Below the pieces are notes generated by a model. The model saw only the letters and a program-made list of their open reading frames with translations, had not been told where the DNA came from and did no database searches. A stretch of DNA of 64,000 nt from Euryodendron excelsum (lineage: Eukaryota > Streptophyta > Magnoliopsida > Ericales > Pentaphylacaceae): the NCBI GenBank assembly GCA_033060915.1, contig CM065379.1, forward strand, positions 17,501-81,500, written 5' to 3'. The position numbers and the translations under genes were made by a program. Position 1 is the first letter of the stretch. Each line of letters begins with the position of its first letter. Shown piece by piece: positions 24,454 to 34,995 of this stretch.

Positions 24454-25226
24454 ACAATTACTTATATACTCTTTTCTCTCTTTTAAAATTATAACCTATC
24501 AAACCACTCAATTTGTTTTTTTTTTTTTTTTCAGTTTTGTTTAATTTTTTTTATTTTAATTTTTTTTTTATTTTTTTTTTTTTTAATTAGTTTTATTTAT
24601 TATTTTTTTTCATCATTTTTTTTTTTTTTTTTTTTTTTTTTATTTAATTTTTATTACATGTCAGAACTTTTCTCTTCTTTCAAATTACCTCTCCTTCAAC
24701 CCAACACCCATCTGTTTTTTATTTTTTATTTTTGGTTTTGTTTAATTTTTAACAAATATCAGAACTTTCTCCTCTTTTTAAATTACCCCCAACCTGATAC
24801 TCCTCCCTTTAAATTCTCATCTCACACTTCATTTTAACAAAAATGTTTGTTCGCAAGCTATTAGTGTGTTTACTTATTAATTGCAAGTATTTTTGTTATT
24901 TTTATATATATACTTTTTATTTGGATCTATATTTTTATGTTTTTTTAAAATTTTTACAAATAATGACTAACATAATGATAAAAATAAGCTCTCCTAACAA
25001 ACATATAATAAAAAAAAAATTATCCAAAAAGAAAAATAAAATTGAAAAAAAAAAATAAATAAAATAATAAAAAAAGAAATAAATAAAACTGATTAAAAAA
25101 ATAAAACTAATAAAAAAAAAAAAAACACAAAACTCTAAAAAAAAAAAAACCCGGGGGGGGGGGGGGGGGGGGGCGATTAGGGGGATTAGGAAAAAAAGCA
25201 GTGAGAGTATAATGGTAATTATTGAG
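24454..25226. mobile_element. Low-complexity fold-back element with T-rich and A-rich arms
   Basis: The left end AATTACTTATATACTCTTTTCTC and the right end, read on the other strand as AATTACCATTATACTCTCAC, are inverted repeats. Inside, a long T-rich arm (about 24510-24760) faces an A-rich arm (about 25008-25150). The A-rich arm is followed by 21 consecutive G bases. Together this looks like a fold-back or MITE-like transposon with expanded homopolymers. The exact ends are uncertain. Confidence 0.5.
25153..25173 (+). repeat. Poly-G run of 21 bases
   Basis: An uninterrupted run of 21 G follows AAAAAAAAAACCC. Such a run can form G-quadruplexes and is hard to sequence, so its true length may differ. 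Confidence 0.9.
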
Positions 25227-25889
25227 AGGATTTTGGGGTGGAGCCGGAAAAGTGTGTGTCAGGAGAAAAAGCAACTCTCGTGAGAAATATAGAGTTTCAA
25301 CTCCGAAGAAACATTAAAATGAGAACCACAAAGTGTTTGGCCGGGATCAAAAAGTGTGAAGAAAAGCTGAAAATTCATCCCAGCTGTAGAATTATTTCAA
25401 AATCAACCGTGAGCTGTGAGTATAAATGTGAGGGAGTTATTTTTAAAAAAAGGTTAGGTTTTATTAGATAGATAGACAAATACATATACACAAAGTTTAT
25501 AAGAAGAATATATATATATATATATTTATATATTCGGAGAGAGATTTTTTTTTCTTTAAATCTTCTGTTGTCCCATCGTGTCATAAAACCTTTAAAGAAA
25601 AGTTACTGCACGTTACAGAAGCCATGAATTTTCTGCTTGAGATAGCACTTGGTTTTTTGAAAAACTTGAGTGCAACATTGTGTTTCTTTCATACTACGTT
25701 TTGGTTAGTATGAAATTAGGATGAAATAAATAATATTATTTCATAGGCCCTGCTCATGAAAAACTTGAGTGCAACATTGTTCCATACGACCCATAGGCCC
25801 TGCTCATTGATCTTGTGTGAAGTTCAAGAACGAAAGGGAAAGTGATAACTTCTCTTCTTTTTCTTCCCACTTCTATTCTATGGGTACAG

Positions 25890-26030
25890 GTGATGCTGGA
25901 GAGATATTTCACCCTATCAGGCGAGGGAATTGAACTTGTTCTCGCCAAACAGTTGGAACTCCAGGAAAAGCTTCGAATTGGCCTACCTGGAGATATGGCC
26001 TTTCGTCCAGAAGAAGAATTTAATGGTTGA
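25890..26030 (+). pseudogene. Orphan last exon of the duplicated 88-aa-protein gene
   Basis: The acceptor TGGGTACAG is followed by an open frame of 46 codons (VMLERYFTLSGEGIELVLAK...FRPEEEFNG) and a stop, the direct counterpart of the final exon at 58880-59020. The three upstream coding exons seen in unit 2 are missing: homology begins only about 110 bp before this exon. The frame has no stop or indel, so the loss of the 5' part is either recent or the exon is used in some other transcript. Confidence 0.75.
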
Positions 26031-28535
26031 TCATTCATTTTCAATGCTAGCAGTTAGATTCACGGGCAACAATTTGCGGCACCATTGGCTGACATGGCAG
26101 TTACCAGGGTTAGACTGATGAATTGAGTTAGAATCATATTTCCTAAAGATGGCTTGAGAGTGTTCTTTATGGTTTTTATGATTTTATCTTTACATTCATT
26201 TTTTTGGTTAATACATTGTTTAGGGCAATTGGTGCTTTCACATATTTATATCATCAAAATGGCATAAACTCCTTCGAAGCTCAAAATAAGTGCACAAAAT
26301 TGAGGTCCTTTCATGAACAATGCTCGGTGAAATTTTATAACTGAATTCCATTTGCAGCAAAAAAAAAAAAAAGTGCCTGAATCTCCTAACTTGGACCTGA
26401 TCCTATATTTATGGGCAACCTGCGAAAATATTATCATGTACGACCTTTTGGATCCGATAACCAATCATTGTCATCATCCAGGCAAAAGCATTACAGTTCT
26501 TGCTAAATTTGTTGGGTGTCCTTTGATAGAATTGAACTTACAGACTCCGAAGGTAGCAAGTTGTCATTAGACCCATACAATCTTATTCGATGATTAATCA
26601 TATACAATTTCATAAAAAATTTTACAACAGACCGATTGGTCACAATAGAACGCGGGCGAAACCAAAATAACGAAAATCACACATCAAATAAGGGAGGGGG
26701 AAAGGAGGCAAATGGTCACTCCCCAGGTCAGATGCACTGCTATTTCCCGCAGAGTATGCAAGACAGTGCTCCTAGACTTTACACAAGTGAGATGATGCCC
26801 CATGGATTCTTCAGCTTGACCTGTCAATAGGGCGATCAGATGATAGGCTCAGCAAATCAAAGCATTTTCTTTTTGGAGAACGGAACTGCCAACCTCTGAG
26901 ATTTCTTCAGCAGCAACCATGCCCCCTACTTTACAAGTAACAGGAATACAATTTTGTACAATGTACAAGGGCTTTAGCTCTGTTTGAAACCTGAGGAAAG
27001 GTAGGGACTTTGGTTTCTAATTTAGGAGGAAAGAAAACAAAAGTCCAAAGAAAAACAGGGGTGCTTCAAATCGTTCATTCGATACTGGTTTCTATCGTAC
27101 AGGAAGAACAAAAAGCACGCATTTATGAGAACACCAGTAATACGCCATTGACACGACGGTTGGACATAGTTAACTCAATTCGCCTTCGCAATTCAAGACA
27201 TAAACCGGGGTACACAAAGCTGGCTCCGCTCGATCTACAATCCACTATTTGTTTTAAGGTACTTTCTCTTTCTTCTGCAAGCTCATTTTAGATATGCCCT
27301 AAACTAGTGTATGTAGATTTATGATTCTTGTAGATCACATGTTCGATGGAAGATTTTAAAATGGATGTTGAGAACATAGAAGGACAATTCAAGTTCTTTT
27401 TACTTTGTCTCTCCTGACCAATTGGTTCCGATTTAATAGTGTTGAAATGTGTTAGGATGAATAGAGCCATAGAGCAGCCCACCAGGCTGTAAAAGTAATA
27501 CACATAGGACTGAAGCCACCAGTTCCATGAAAAAGTTTCAGCAACGTAGAATGAAAAGGCTCAGTGAAAATGAAGCTCAAACAGTTCAGTGTTACACCTA
27601 TGTAGTACATCCCATGTAATACAAAGTTATGGTGTGAAAATGTCAAGTGACTGGAAAACTAGTATTGGCAGCAGAATGAAATATGATGTTTTCCTCTTAT
27701 TTCCTTCTCTATCATTGGTTATTCTATTTAGTTAATTAATTTTACATGGTGTCCATAGATTTTTTTTAATGTTTTTAATGATTTCTAATTATGTATAATC
27801 CTAATACAGAATTTCCATTCCAAGATGATTTCAGAATGGCTTTCCTGGAAGTATAACCCACTACACTAGAAGGACTATATCATTAAATTTTGCATAACCT
27901 TGGAGTTTTTTTTAAGTGAAACCTATCTTACTGATATCTAGACTTGAGGTCTTTTTTCTTTAACTTGACAAAGCATTATATGATCTGATTCAAAGTCTCT
28001 GACAAAGAGTACATGCTTCCTAAGCATGGGATATTTTTAGTGTTGTAATTGCTTCAGCGTGATCTACAGTGGGCTGAGTACACCCATATTTTTATGCCTT
28101 GTAAACTATGGTTGGCAAACGGGATTCCTGTAGCCTAAATTCAACTTTAGTGCTTCCATCCAAATAACTTCTAATCCTTGTTTTTGTCCATTGTCCTTCA
28201 TAAAATCATTCCGTCACTACCACATCTATGGCATCTTTGTTGGAGAAATTGCTTCCCAAGCAACCTACTTTTCTAGTTCATTTTGTAATAAAATGAATAA
28301 GTATTATAATTTTTGTTTGTATGTCACTACAAGATTTCATTTAGAATTCAAGATAGTAATAAAGATGATCTTTAGGAACTGATGTGGCTTAATCTATGAC
28401 CATCCTCACTATTGATTACTTCTGAAAATATTCATAGTGTAGTTTCTTGGATAAAAATGATTTTTATGCTTCTCGGACTAATGGTGGAATTTTTTTTGAA
28501 AAAGTAATCAAAAAAAAAAAAAAGCAAATTGAAGA
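26031..28535. other. Duplicated non-coding region downstream of the orphan exon
   Basis: Collinear with 59021-61521. Short open frames such as the one at 26352-26570 are kept in both copies, but similarity is equally high outside them, so there is no evidence of selection on a frame. A few phrases (PNLDLILYLWA) are weakly LRR-like. Nothing here can be called a gene. Confidence 0.5.
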
Positions 28536-28732
28536 TACCTTACTGGAGAAATCAGTAACTTGGTTGGCCTGACAATCTTGTCTCTGAAGGAGTATTCCTT
28601 CTTGAAATTATCCTACATTCAGTAGGAAGCTTGCCAAAATTGTATTACCTTTACTTGCACAGAAATAAATGTTTAGAAGAGATACCGGACACGGAAAATG
28701 AGTTGTATGAGATGAGCTTGAATCCTTCCTAA
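28536..28732 (+). pseudogene. Leucine-rich-repeat protein fragment (unit 1)
   Basis: The + strand reads YLTGEISNLVGLTILSL, then after a frameshift SVGSLPKLYYLYLHRN and KCLEEIPDTENELYEMSL before a stop at 28730. The spacing LxxLxxLxLxxNxLxxxIP is the plant extracellular LRR pattern found in receptor-like kinases and receptor-like proteins. The frame is broken and no flanking LRRs continue it, so this is a relic. The same fragment with the same frameshift is at 61522-61718. Confidence 0.75.
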
Positions 28733-28821
28733 CTATGAAACTATCAGTATCTTTCGGTTGTAGACCCATTATTTAGTTTTAAAGGGAAAATAACGTAATT
28801 TAAAACTAAACAACAAACTCA

Positions 28822-29066
28822 ATACGTTCCAACAATCTTAGCAGTGTTAGCTTCCCCATCAATTGAAAGATCCTTGCCATTCAAAAGTCAGATCTTTGGA
28901 TTGATCTCACTGTCCAGTAACACGTTGCTAGCTTTTATGTCCCTTCTGAGCGATTCTATGCCAGAATCCTCATGAAGATATGTCATTCTCTTGCAGTTCA
29001 GTCACTAGATGTCAGCTTCAATCGAGTTGCATGTGTTTCCTTGTTTCCTAGTTTCCTAGGATCAAT
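28822..29066 (-). pseudogene. Receptor-like kinase fragment, catalytic loop region (unit 1)
   Basis: On the minus strand the text [20 protein letters not shown] is followed by [12 protein letters not shown] and, after a stop, GEANTAKIVGTY. This matches subdomains VIb-VIII of cysteine-rich or S-locus-type receptor kinases (normally [35 protein letters not shown]). The HRD histidine is replaced by R and the DFG region is lost after a stop. Upstream text (DPRK, QLD) is out of frame. Clearly dead. It is on the opposite strand to the neighbouring LRR pieces. Confidence 0.8.
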
Positions 29067-29394
29067 CTAACCATACAAAGTAGAAGCAAACTTTATAGAT
29101 AGCAACTATGACCTTCATATCGAGTTCAATAAACCCCTGCATCATTTATTTTTTGTATGGAACAATATTGCAGTGTTTCAAGTTGAGAACTGGGAAAGAC
29201 AATAATACGAACTAGAGGGGAAGAAATTGAGCCTGCTGTTTGACATGTATTCTTAGATAAATAGTTTTCCCTATCCAATAATGCCAGAGCCCAAATGCCT
29301 GACATGATTTTTGCATAAAGCTTCATTTGTATAGCTTCTGAATCTTTCTTTGAATAGCTTAAGTTGATCATTTCCTGAAGAGCATACTAAAGAT

Positions 29395-29492
29395 GATTCA
29401 AGGAATTGTTATCTCGAGTAACCAGCTAATTGGGGAGATTTGATCTCAAAAGGAGATTGTCGAAGCCTTCTGTATCTTAACTTTTCCCTTGG
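29395..29492 (+). pseudogene. C-terminal LRR fragment (unit 1)
   Basis: The + strand reads GIVISSNQLIGEI then stop, and in another frame ISKGDCRSLLYLNFS. It resembles the last repeats of plant LRR receptor-like proteins (IDLSSNQLxGEIPxxxGxLxxLxxLNLS). Broken by a frameshift. The counterpart at 62385-62483 is more decayed. Confidence 0.6.
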
Positions 29493-30806
29493 TCTCCAAA
29501 GTTCACATGCTTGTGAAATTTGTGATCGCAAACTACAACCTCAATTGTATAGAGTCATGTTCTGCTGGATGGAATTGTTCAAAAGGCATTTGCTAATTCA
29601 TTCTCAAAACCAACACCATGCCAAGGATTGCATCTGAAAGTACACGATGCCCATCTCATGGCCAACTATTTGCATCCATGTGCCTACAGAGTGCCATTTG
29701 ACATGTGCATGTGCAACATAGTTTTAGCAAGTCCCAGTACTTGGATCAGATGTAATCATGGGGTCCCTATGAGGAACTATTATGTTTGTTTGGTCAAAGA
29801 AGATGTGCAATTTATTTTTCTTTAAGCTCATATCACCCCAGGAAGTGTGATGTTTCTGAAATGGAAACTTTCAATTTTTTTCACCTGAAAAAAATTTGCA
29901 TATAAGTGAACAAGAGATCATGATATCAATTTTCCTTTTAATTCAAATGAATGTGATTCTCCTGTATACTACTGGCACTCATGTGCTAGAGACTAGCCTA
30001 ATTTCTAAAGTAGAAGCCATTCCCTTTTTAAAGATGACTAGACAGCATGTTCTAATTCTGGGAACACAATGAAGCGTGTAGCATGGAGCATGTTGAGTTT
30101 ATTCTGCCCATAAACTTGTAAAGAGCTCCAAATTGATGACTTAATTTTCCTTAGAACTGGTTTTTATCTATATAGATTTTTGGTAGAGCTCCACGGATTG
30201 CATTTGAAAGTTTTTCTGCTAAACGTATGAAATGTATCCTATGGATACCCATTGTCACGTGTTTACCACTTGGACATGTATTTTACATATCAGCATAGCT
30301 GCCTCCATGGGGAACATTTCATAGGTCCACATGCGTGACCTATCTTGGTAACATAGGTTTAGTCTCACCGAATGGGATGTGTTGGCTATAAAAACTAGTT
30401 AGGTCCAACAACAAGTAGTGTGTGCTCGGGTCTGGCTCATCATGCGAGATTGTACAACCACACAACTTTACCTAGGCTGAGAGGCAGGGCTAGGCATGCC
30501 GAACGGCTTTAGTAGACACCGCATGGACTTTGGCGGTCTCGTAGCTTGGGACAATGGTGTTGCTGTGACGTTAAACTCTGCACAGGTTGTAGTTGCCTTC
30601 AGGCAAGTCCAACTAACAGAGAGAGAGACTTCTTCATTGATTCTAGAAGCCTAGTATCCTTTGCCTATAGTGAAAGGTCTTTGGAGGATAACCTTATCAC
30701 TTATCTCTAATAAGCTCTATTTTGTTTGAGCTCTATCCTAATTTCTTCGGAGATATCAATTGCATCTCTATATAAAAGATGCTTGTCGTCTTATCTAAGA
30801 CTTCTG
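29493..30806. other. Duplicated non-coding DNA (unit 1)
   Basis: Collinear with about 62484-63839. Unit 2 has an additional 46-bp segment near 62825-62870 that is absent here. No gene is recognised. Confidence 0.5.
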
Positions 30807-30828
30807 CTCTCTCTCTCTCTCTCTCTCT
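30807..30828 (+). repeat. (CT)11 microsatellite in unit 1
   Basis: Eleven CT repeats. The counterpart in unit 2 (63840-63873) has 17, so this locus has changed length since the duplication. Confidence 0.95.
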
Positions 30829-30999
30829 GATGTGCTATTTTATTCCTTACCCAGTACTCTCTGGAACTCCTCTCTAGTGCCATTTGACATGCTTTGTGGC
30901 TCCTCAGTGACTGATCACAACTCTATTGACCCTTCTACGTATTTATTTTCTTTACACCTTTTAAGTATATGAAAACTATACAATTATTCTGCTTGTATT

Positions 31000-32680
31000 T
31001 AGTATATTTGTAATGAAATACATTCTACATGTCTACAATATAGTTCTGTTTTCTTTAATTTTTATCTTGCTTGTTACATTTAAGTCGAGCATAGTTGTTG
31101 GATTTCATAGGTAGATGCTCTGTTCTGTATCACTTGAGAACATTCTCCATCCCTCATTTGTTTTTCCTTTATTTTTCCTTTGGGGTTGTTGCATAGTGCT
31201 TACTGCTAAGTATCTCATAGTAATGCTTTTAGTAGATATGTGGATTCAGATGTTACTCTTTCACTTAAGCTGACAAAAGTCATATTAGCAAATCACTTTC
31301 GATTATATGAATCTAATAAATTGGAATTTTTTTTGTTTCTTTGGCATTCATCCAAAGGATTAGCTCATTCGTGCAAGATAAATACATGAGAACTTGTCCT
31401 TCAATAGGGCAAGGTATAAGAGGCTTCTTATCAATGGCTATTATTCTTGGTTTCATCCTCTTCACACCTTATTACCAGGCTACTTCTCATCTTTGATTTC
31501 AGCAATAATTGATGGCACGACACGTTTATGTAGTAAACAGTGATTGAGTTCTAAGGACATTTAGGTCTGGTAACAGTATTCATGGCTCTAGCGTGTTTCC
31601 TCTGAAGATTCTTTAGTGCTGATTTCCACCACATTGTATCCTCAGATGCATTCTCCGACAGCGATAAGGCACAAAGTGACTTAGATTGGTTCTGGTCTTA
31701 CATGGATATGGTACAGATTTATGGATGTGGTTCTTCTTTTGCTTCTTCTTCTCCTTCTCCTTTTGACACACTAAATTATTCCATAATTCTTTTTTCAAAT
31801 ATTATGTTATTGAACTACTGTATCTGGAAATACATCACGAGCGGCATGTGTGAAACTCATGCATTTAAACGAGTCTATATAAATGCACACAGGCATTGTA
31901 TTGTTAACACAGTCTAATCTGCTCAATAGAATCTATCTATTTCATACATGAGGTCAGGGTTTATTTTGAGTGAAATTTAAGCATGTGAAGGTATGTTTTT
32001 AAACTCAAGCACATACTCTTTAGTGAGGAGATTCGCACCACAAAGTTTTATATGCATGCTCTTTAATTTGATGGTCCAAACTGATTACGTCAAACTGATT
32101 TGGTTTCTATTTAATTATAATCCAAACCTATCAATACACTTCTGGTTGTGTAGAATTTGACATAGAAACTGATCTTCAATAAAAGTGTTTGTGTGAAAAT
32201 ACAACACTTGTTTCTATGTCCAATGATTATGTAACTGATGTTCCTATATGATATCAACTTAAATAATATATTTAATCTTTCATTTGAGGGACTTGTGATT
32301 TGGGAACAAGTTGAAGTTTGATACTATTGCATTTATGATCATCTTCTTGTAGTGACTACAATTATTGAATGATATATTGCACGTGTTCGGTCTGTTTATT
32401 TGTTAAGTAGATTTTGATTTTTTGCCATGTATTTGATCTATTATCACTTGCCAAAATCAAATAAAAATTATTTGATCTATTATCCCTGATTTATATTATA
32501 CCTGTTCTGTATCTTCAGGCACATTATTTGTAAGTACCCAAATGCTCAAACAAAATTTTATTGATACAAAACACTCGTACACAACATTGGTTTACACAAA
32601 TGTACACTAAAGTGACCCACACTCAGCTGTCACTTGATTGGACTTGACAGGTCCATACACTAGTTCACAGCTCACTACAC
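31000..32680. other. Intergenic DNA, no gene recognised
   Basis: AT-rich. The unit-2 equivalent lies beyond the window, so I cannot tell whether the duplication continues through here. Short frames such as 31702-31917 lack any domain or promoter support. Confidence 0.4.
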
Positions 32681-33083
32681 TCTTGGGAGATGTAATAGAG
32701 CCAGCGGAGCGTTGTTGGTAAAGACTTGAAAATTTTGTTAGAGCCCAGTGTCAAGACTTGACGGAATTGTTTTTCGAGGTGTTGCGGAATGGCAAGATCT
32801 GTAGGATTGGCAACAGCGACACTGTACCGTCATATGTAGAAAATGCTAGAAGAACATTTATGAAGTTATATTTACAAAAGTACTATGGGAGCAGCGACAC
32901 TGCATCACCTCCTACAATAAAATGTTGAAATACTTTATAAAAGGATGTGGTTGTATTTTACGTCTATTATTGAGAAAGAGATATTGAAGCACCTGAGACT
33001 TGTCACCCTGCCGAAGGTGATTGTCAAAGAAACTGGTTGCAGTTCAAGAAGAGAGTCAATGCTGAAGGAGAGTGTTAGGAGTC
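32681..33083 (+). mobile_element. Second copy of the TRIM-like retrotransposon internal domain
   Basis: From CTTGGGAGATGTAATAGAGC onward it matches the internal domain at 376-862, including the purine tract (GAAGGAGAG, 33064-33072) and the first bases of the LTR (TGTTAGGAGTC, from 33073). It lacks the primer binding site and has a single copy of the 91-bp unit that is doubled in the first element. Beyond 33083 the sequence diverges, so it is a truncated relic. Confidence 0.7.
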
Positions 33084-33853
33084 TGATGCAGGACAAGATT
33101 GTAATGCAACTAAGGACAATGGAACACTAAGAACAGATGTTGTTTTGGGGCTGTAAACAGTGACGTGAATAGTAAAAGAAATAAGAAGTAGGAGCATTTA
33201 GAAGAAGGATAGGATAGGTCTAGGAATCACACCTAGAAGCTCTTTAGCATCACACCAAAGAAATTATTGCATCACACAATCTTATAGCTTGATAGCTACT
33301 CAAATTTTAATCTCATTCATAATCTGCATTTTCACAAGGCTTGCAAGCATACTTATATTAACCCAACTTGACTCTTGAACTTCCCAAAAAAACATTGAAA
33401 ATGATTCTTGACTGCATTAAGGATTTGGAAAACATGCCAGACTTCATTTAATGACTCAAGACTAGACCAAATATAAACTTAAATGACTCTTTGACTAGAC
33501 ACTTGACTGGATATAATAGTGGCACGGGACATAAGACATCGGATTAATCATTGGCCTGAGTAAAAACCACGAACGTAGCTTTTCACGTGCTCAACATTCT
33601 CACATAGAGTGGCAACTTGTAGTTCTCTATGGACATTACACTTGCACAATAAAACTTCATATTTGCTATTGTTGACAATACTCTTGACATACCCGTTACA
33701 CTTGTATGTGAGGCACTCATAGCCTATATTGTTGAAATTAATAGTAGTCGATATACAGATGTTGAGCACTGTACATAAAAGCCCAAGGTTCCCTTCTATG
33801 CCTTCTAAAACTATTAGCACAAGTTAGAGTCAGAGTTTTAGTTTATTGGCAAT
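33084..33853. other. Intergenic DNA, no gene recognised
   Basis: No domain or splice support for any frame. A minus-strand 90-codon frame at 33548-33820 is rich in Cys and Asn but shows no recognisable motif. Confidence 0.4.
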
Positions 33854-34604
33854 TGTTGGGTGTGCCACTTGTATCGGGCTAGTTCCATGAGTATGAACCA
33901 CACTATTATGATAAATGTTGGATGTGAGCGTTGTTTTGCAATATATACATATTGGTTACGTAGTGACTAACAAGTGTAGAGAAAAAGTGAAAAGAGTGAG
34001 AGATGTTGTTTAGGAAAAATTATTCAATACTCTTAAAGCATTATATCATACTTGCTCCATCACTCACATAGTGGTGGAGTTCTCTCTGTTAGGTGGGGTC
34101 AAATAACTCACCTACAGGTAGGAGACCCACTCTTCTGTGAGTGGAGGAGCAAGAACAAGTAGATCTCTAGTAGCAGTGAATAACTTCTCAACATATATTG
34201 ACTTGAAGTTCAAGATAAAGGATTTGTTCTTTTTCATCTACAAAGATGGTTGTTGCTTCAACAAAGTTAGGATTTCTCTCTTGGAGAGTGGGTTAGGTTC
34301 TACTAGCTTTGTAAGTTAAAAGCTTCTTAATTTATTTCTTGTAGAGGTGTTCTTGTGTTCTTAGTGTAATATCTTGTTATAGTAGAACTCTTGTACTCTC
34401 ATTTCATTGATTAATGAATTCCGTTGGCGCTTTATTGTTTTTCCCTTTCTTGAAGGGTTTTTCACGTAAATCTTAGTGCATATTCTTACTCTCTTGATCA
34501 ATTTATTTTGATACTTTCCGTTTAGTAGTTGTTTACTATTGTTCATTGTACTTGTAAATATTGCTTATAGCTTGCTTAGGTAGAAAAGAGAGCACTTCCC
34601 AACA
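33854..34604 (+). mobile_element. Solo LTR (copia-like), 751 bp
   Basis: It starts TGTTGGGTGTG and ends CACTTCCCAACA (TG...CA with inverted ends TGTTGGG/CCCAACA). It is flanked by GCAAT (33849-33853) and ACAAT (34605-34609), a 5-bp target duplication with one change. Near the right end it contains GAAGGGTTTTTCACGTAAAT, a text typical of plant copia LTRs. No primer binding site or coding region follows, so it is a solo LTR left after recombination. Confidence 0.8.
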
Positions 34605-34995
34605 ACAATATATTCTCAATAATCGTTAAAATACCGGTTGGGGGTTGGGGACCAGAAGAAATGAGAGGGATAAACACTCGTGGCTTAAGTTGTTTATATT
34701 ACAAGTGGATGGATACTATAACTGTATCTGATTTGTAGTGCTAAAAGCCAATTCCAGAATATTGAAAATTTCTCATTAGTTTCATCACTATCAGAGATGT
34801 CCCTAGCTCTAAAAGAGAGCTCTTCTTTCAGCATACTAACTAGAATATGACCAAGAAGAAAAAAAAAAAAAAAAAATGGGGAAGTAATAATTTCCTTATA
34901 CAGCATCTACTCTCTAGGAATTCACTCCAAAAACACAGAGTGATTGCCCATTACGTGTTAAATATAAGTTGGTTTTATCTTAGTTTCTCTGATCA

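Larger units (their letters stand above)
25777..31000. repeat. Unit 1 copy of the 5.2-kb right-hand part of the segmental duplication
   Basis: From TTGTTCCATACGACC onward the sequence is collinear and highly similar to 58767-64000, differing by substitutions and small indels. The match extends to the right edge of the window in the other copy, so its true end (beyond about 31.0 kb in unit 1) cannot be seen here. The left boundary is sharp and coincides with a complex junction. Confidence 0.95.

Noticed and set aside
26352..26570. 72-codon frame conserved in both duplicated units
   Set aside because: Conservation is no higher than in the surrounding non-coding DNA, as expected for a recent duplication, and no motif or splice context supports it.
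29126..29371. Minus-strand frame kept in both units (81 and 107 codons)
   Set aside because: Lies between the kinase and LRR relics, but I could not match it to kinase subdomains, and the frame length differs only because of random stops.
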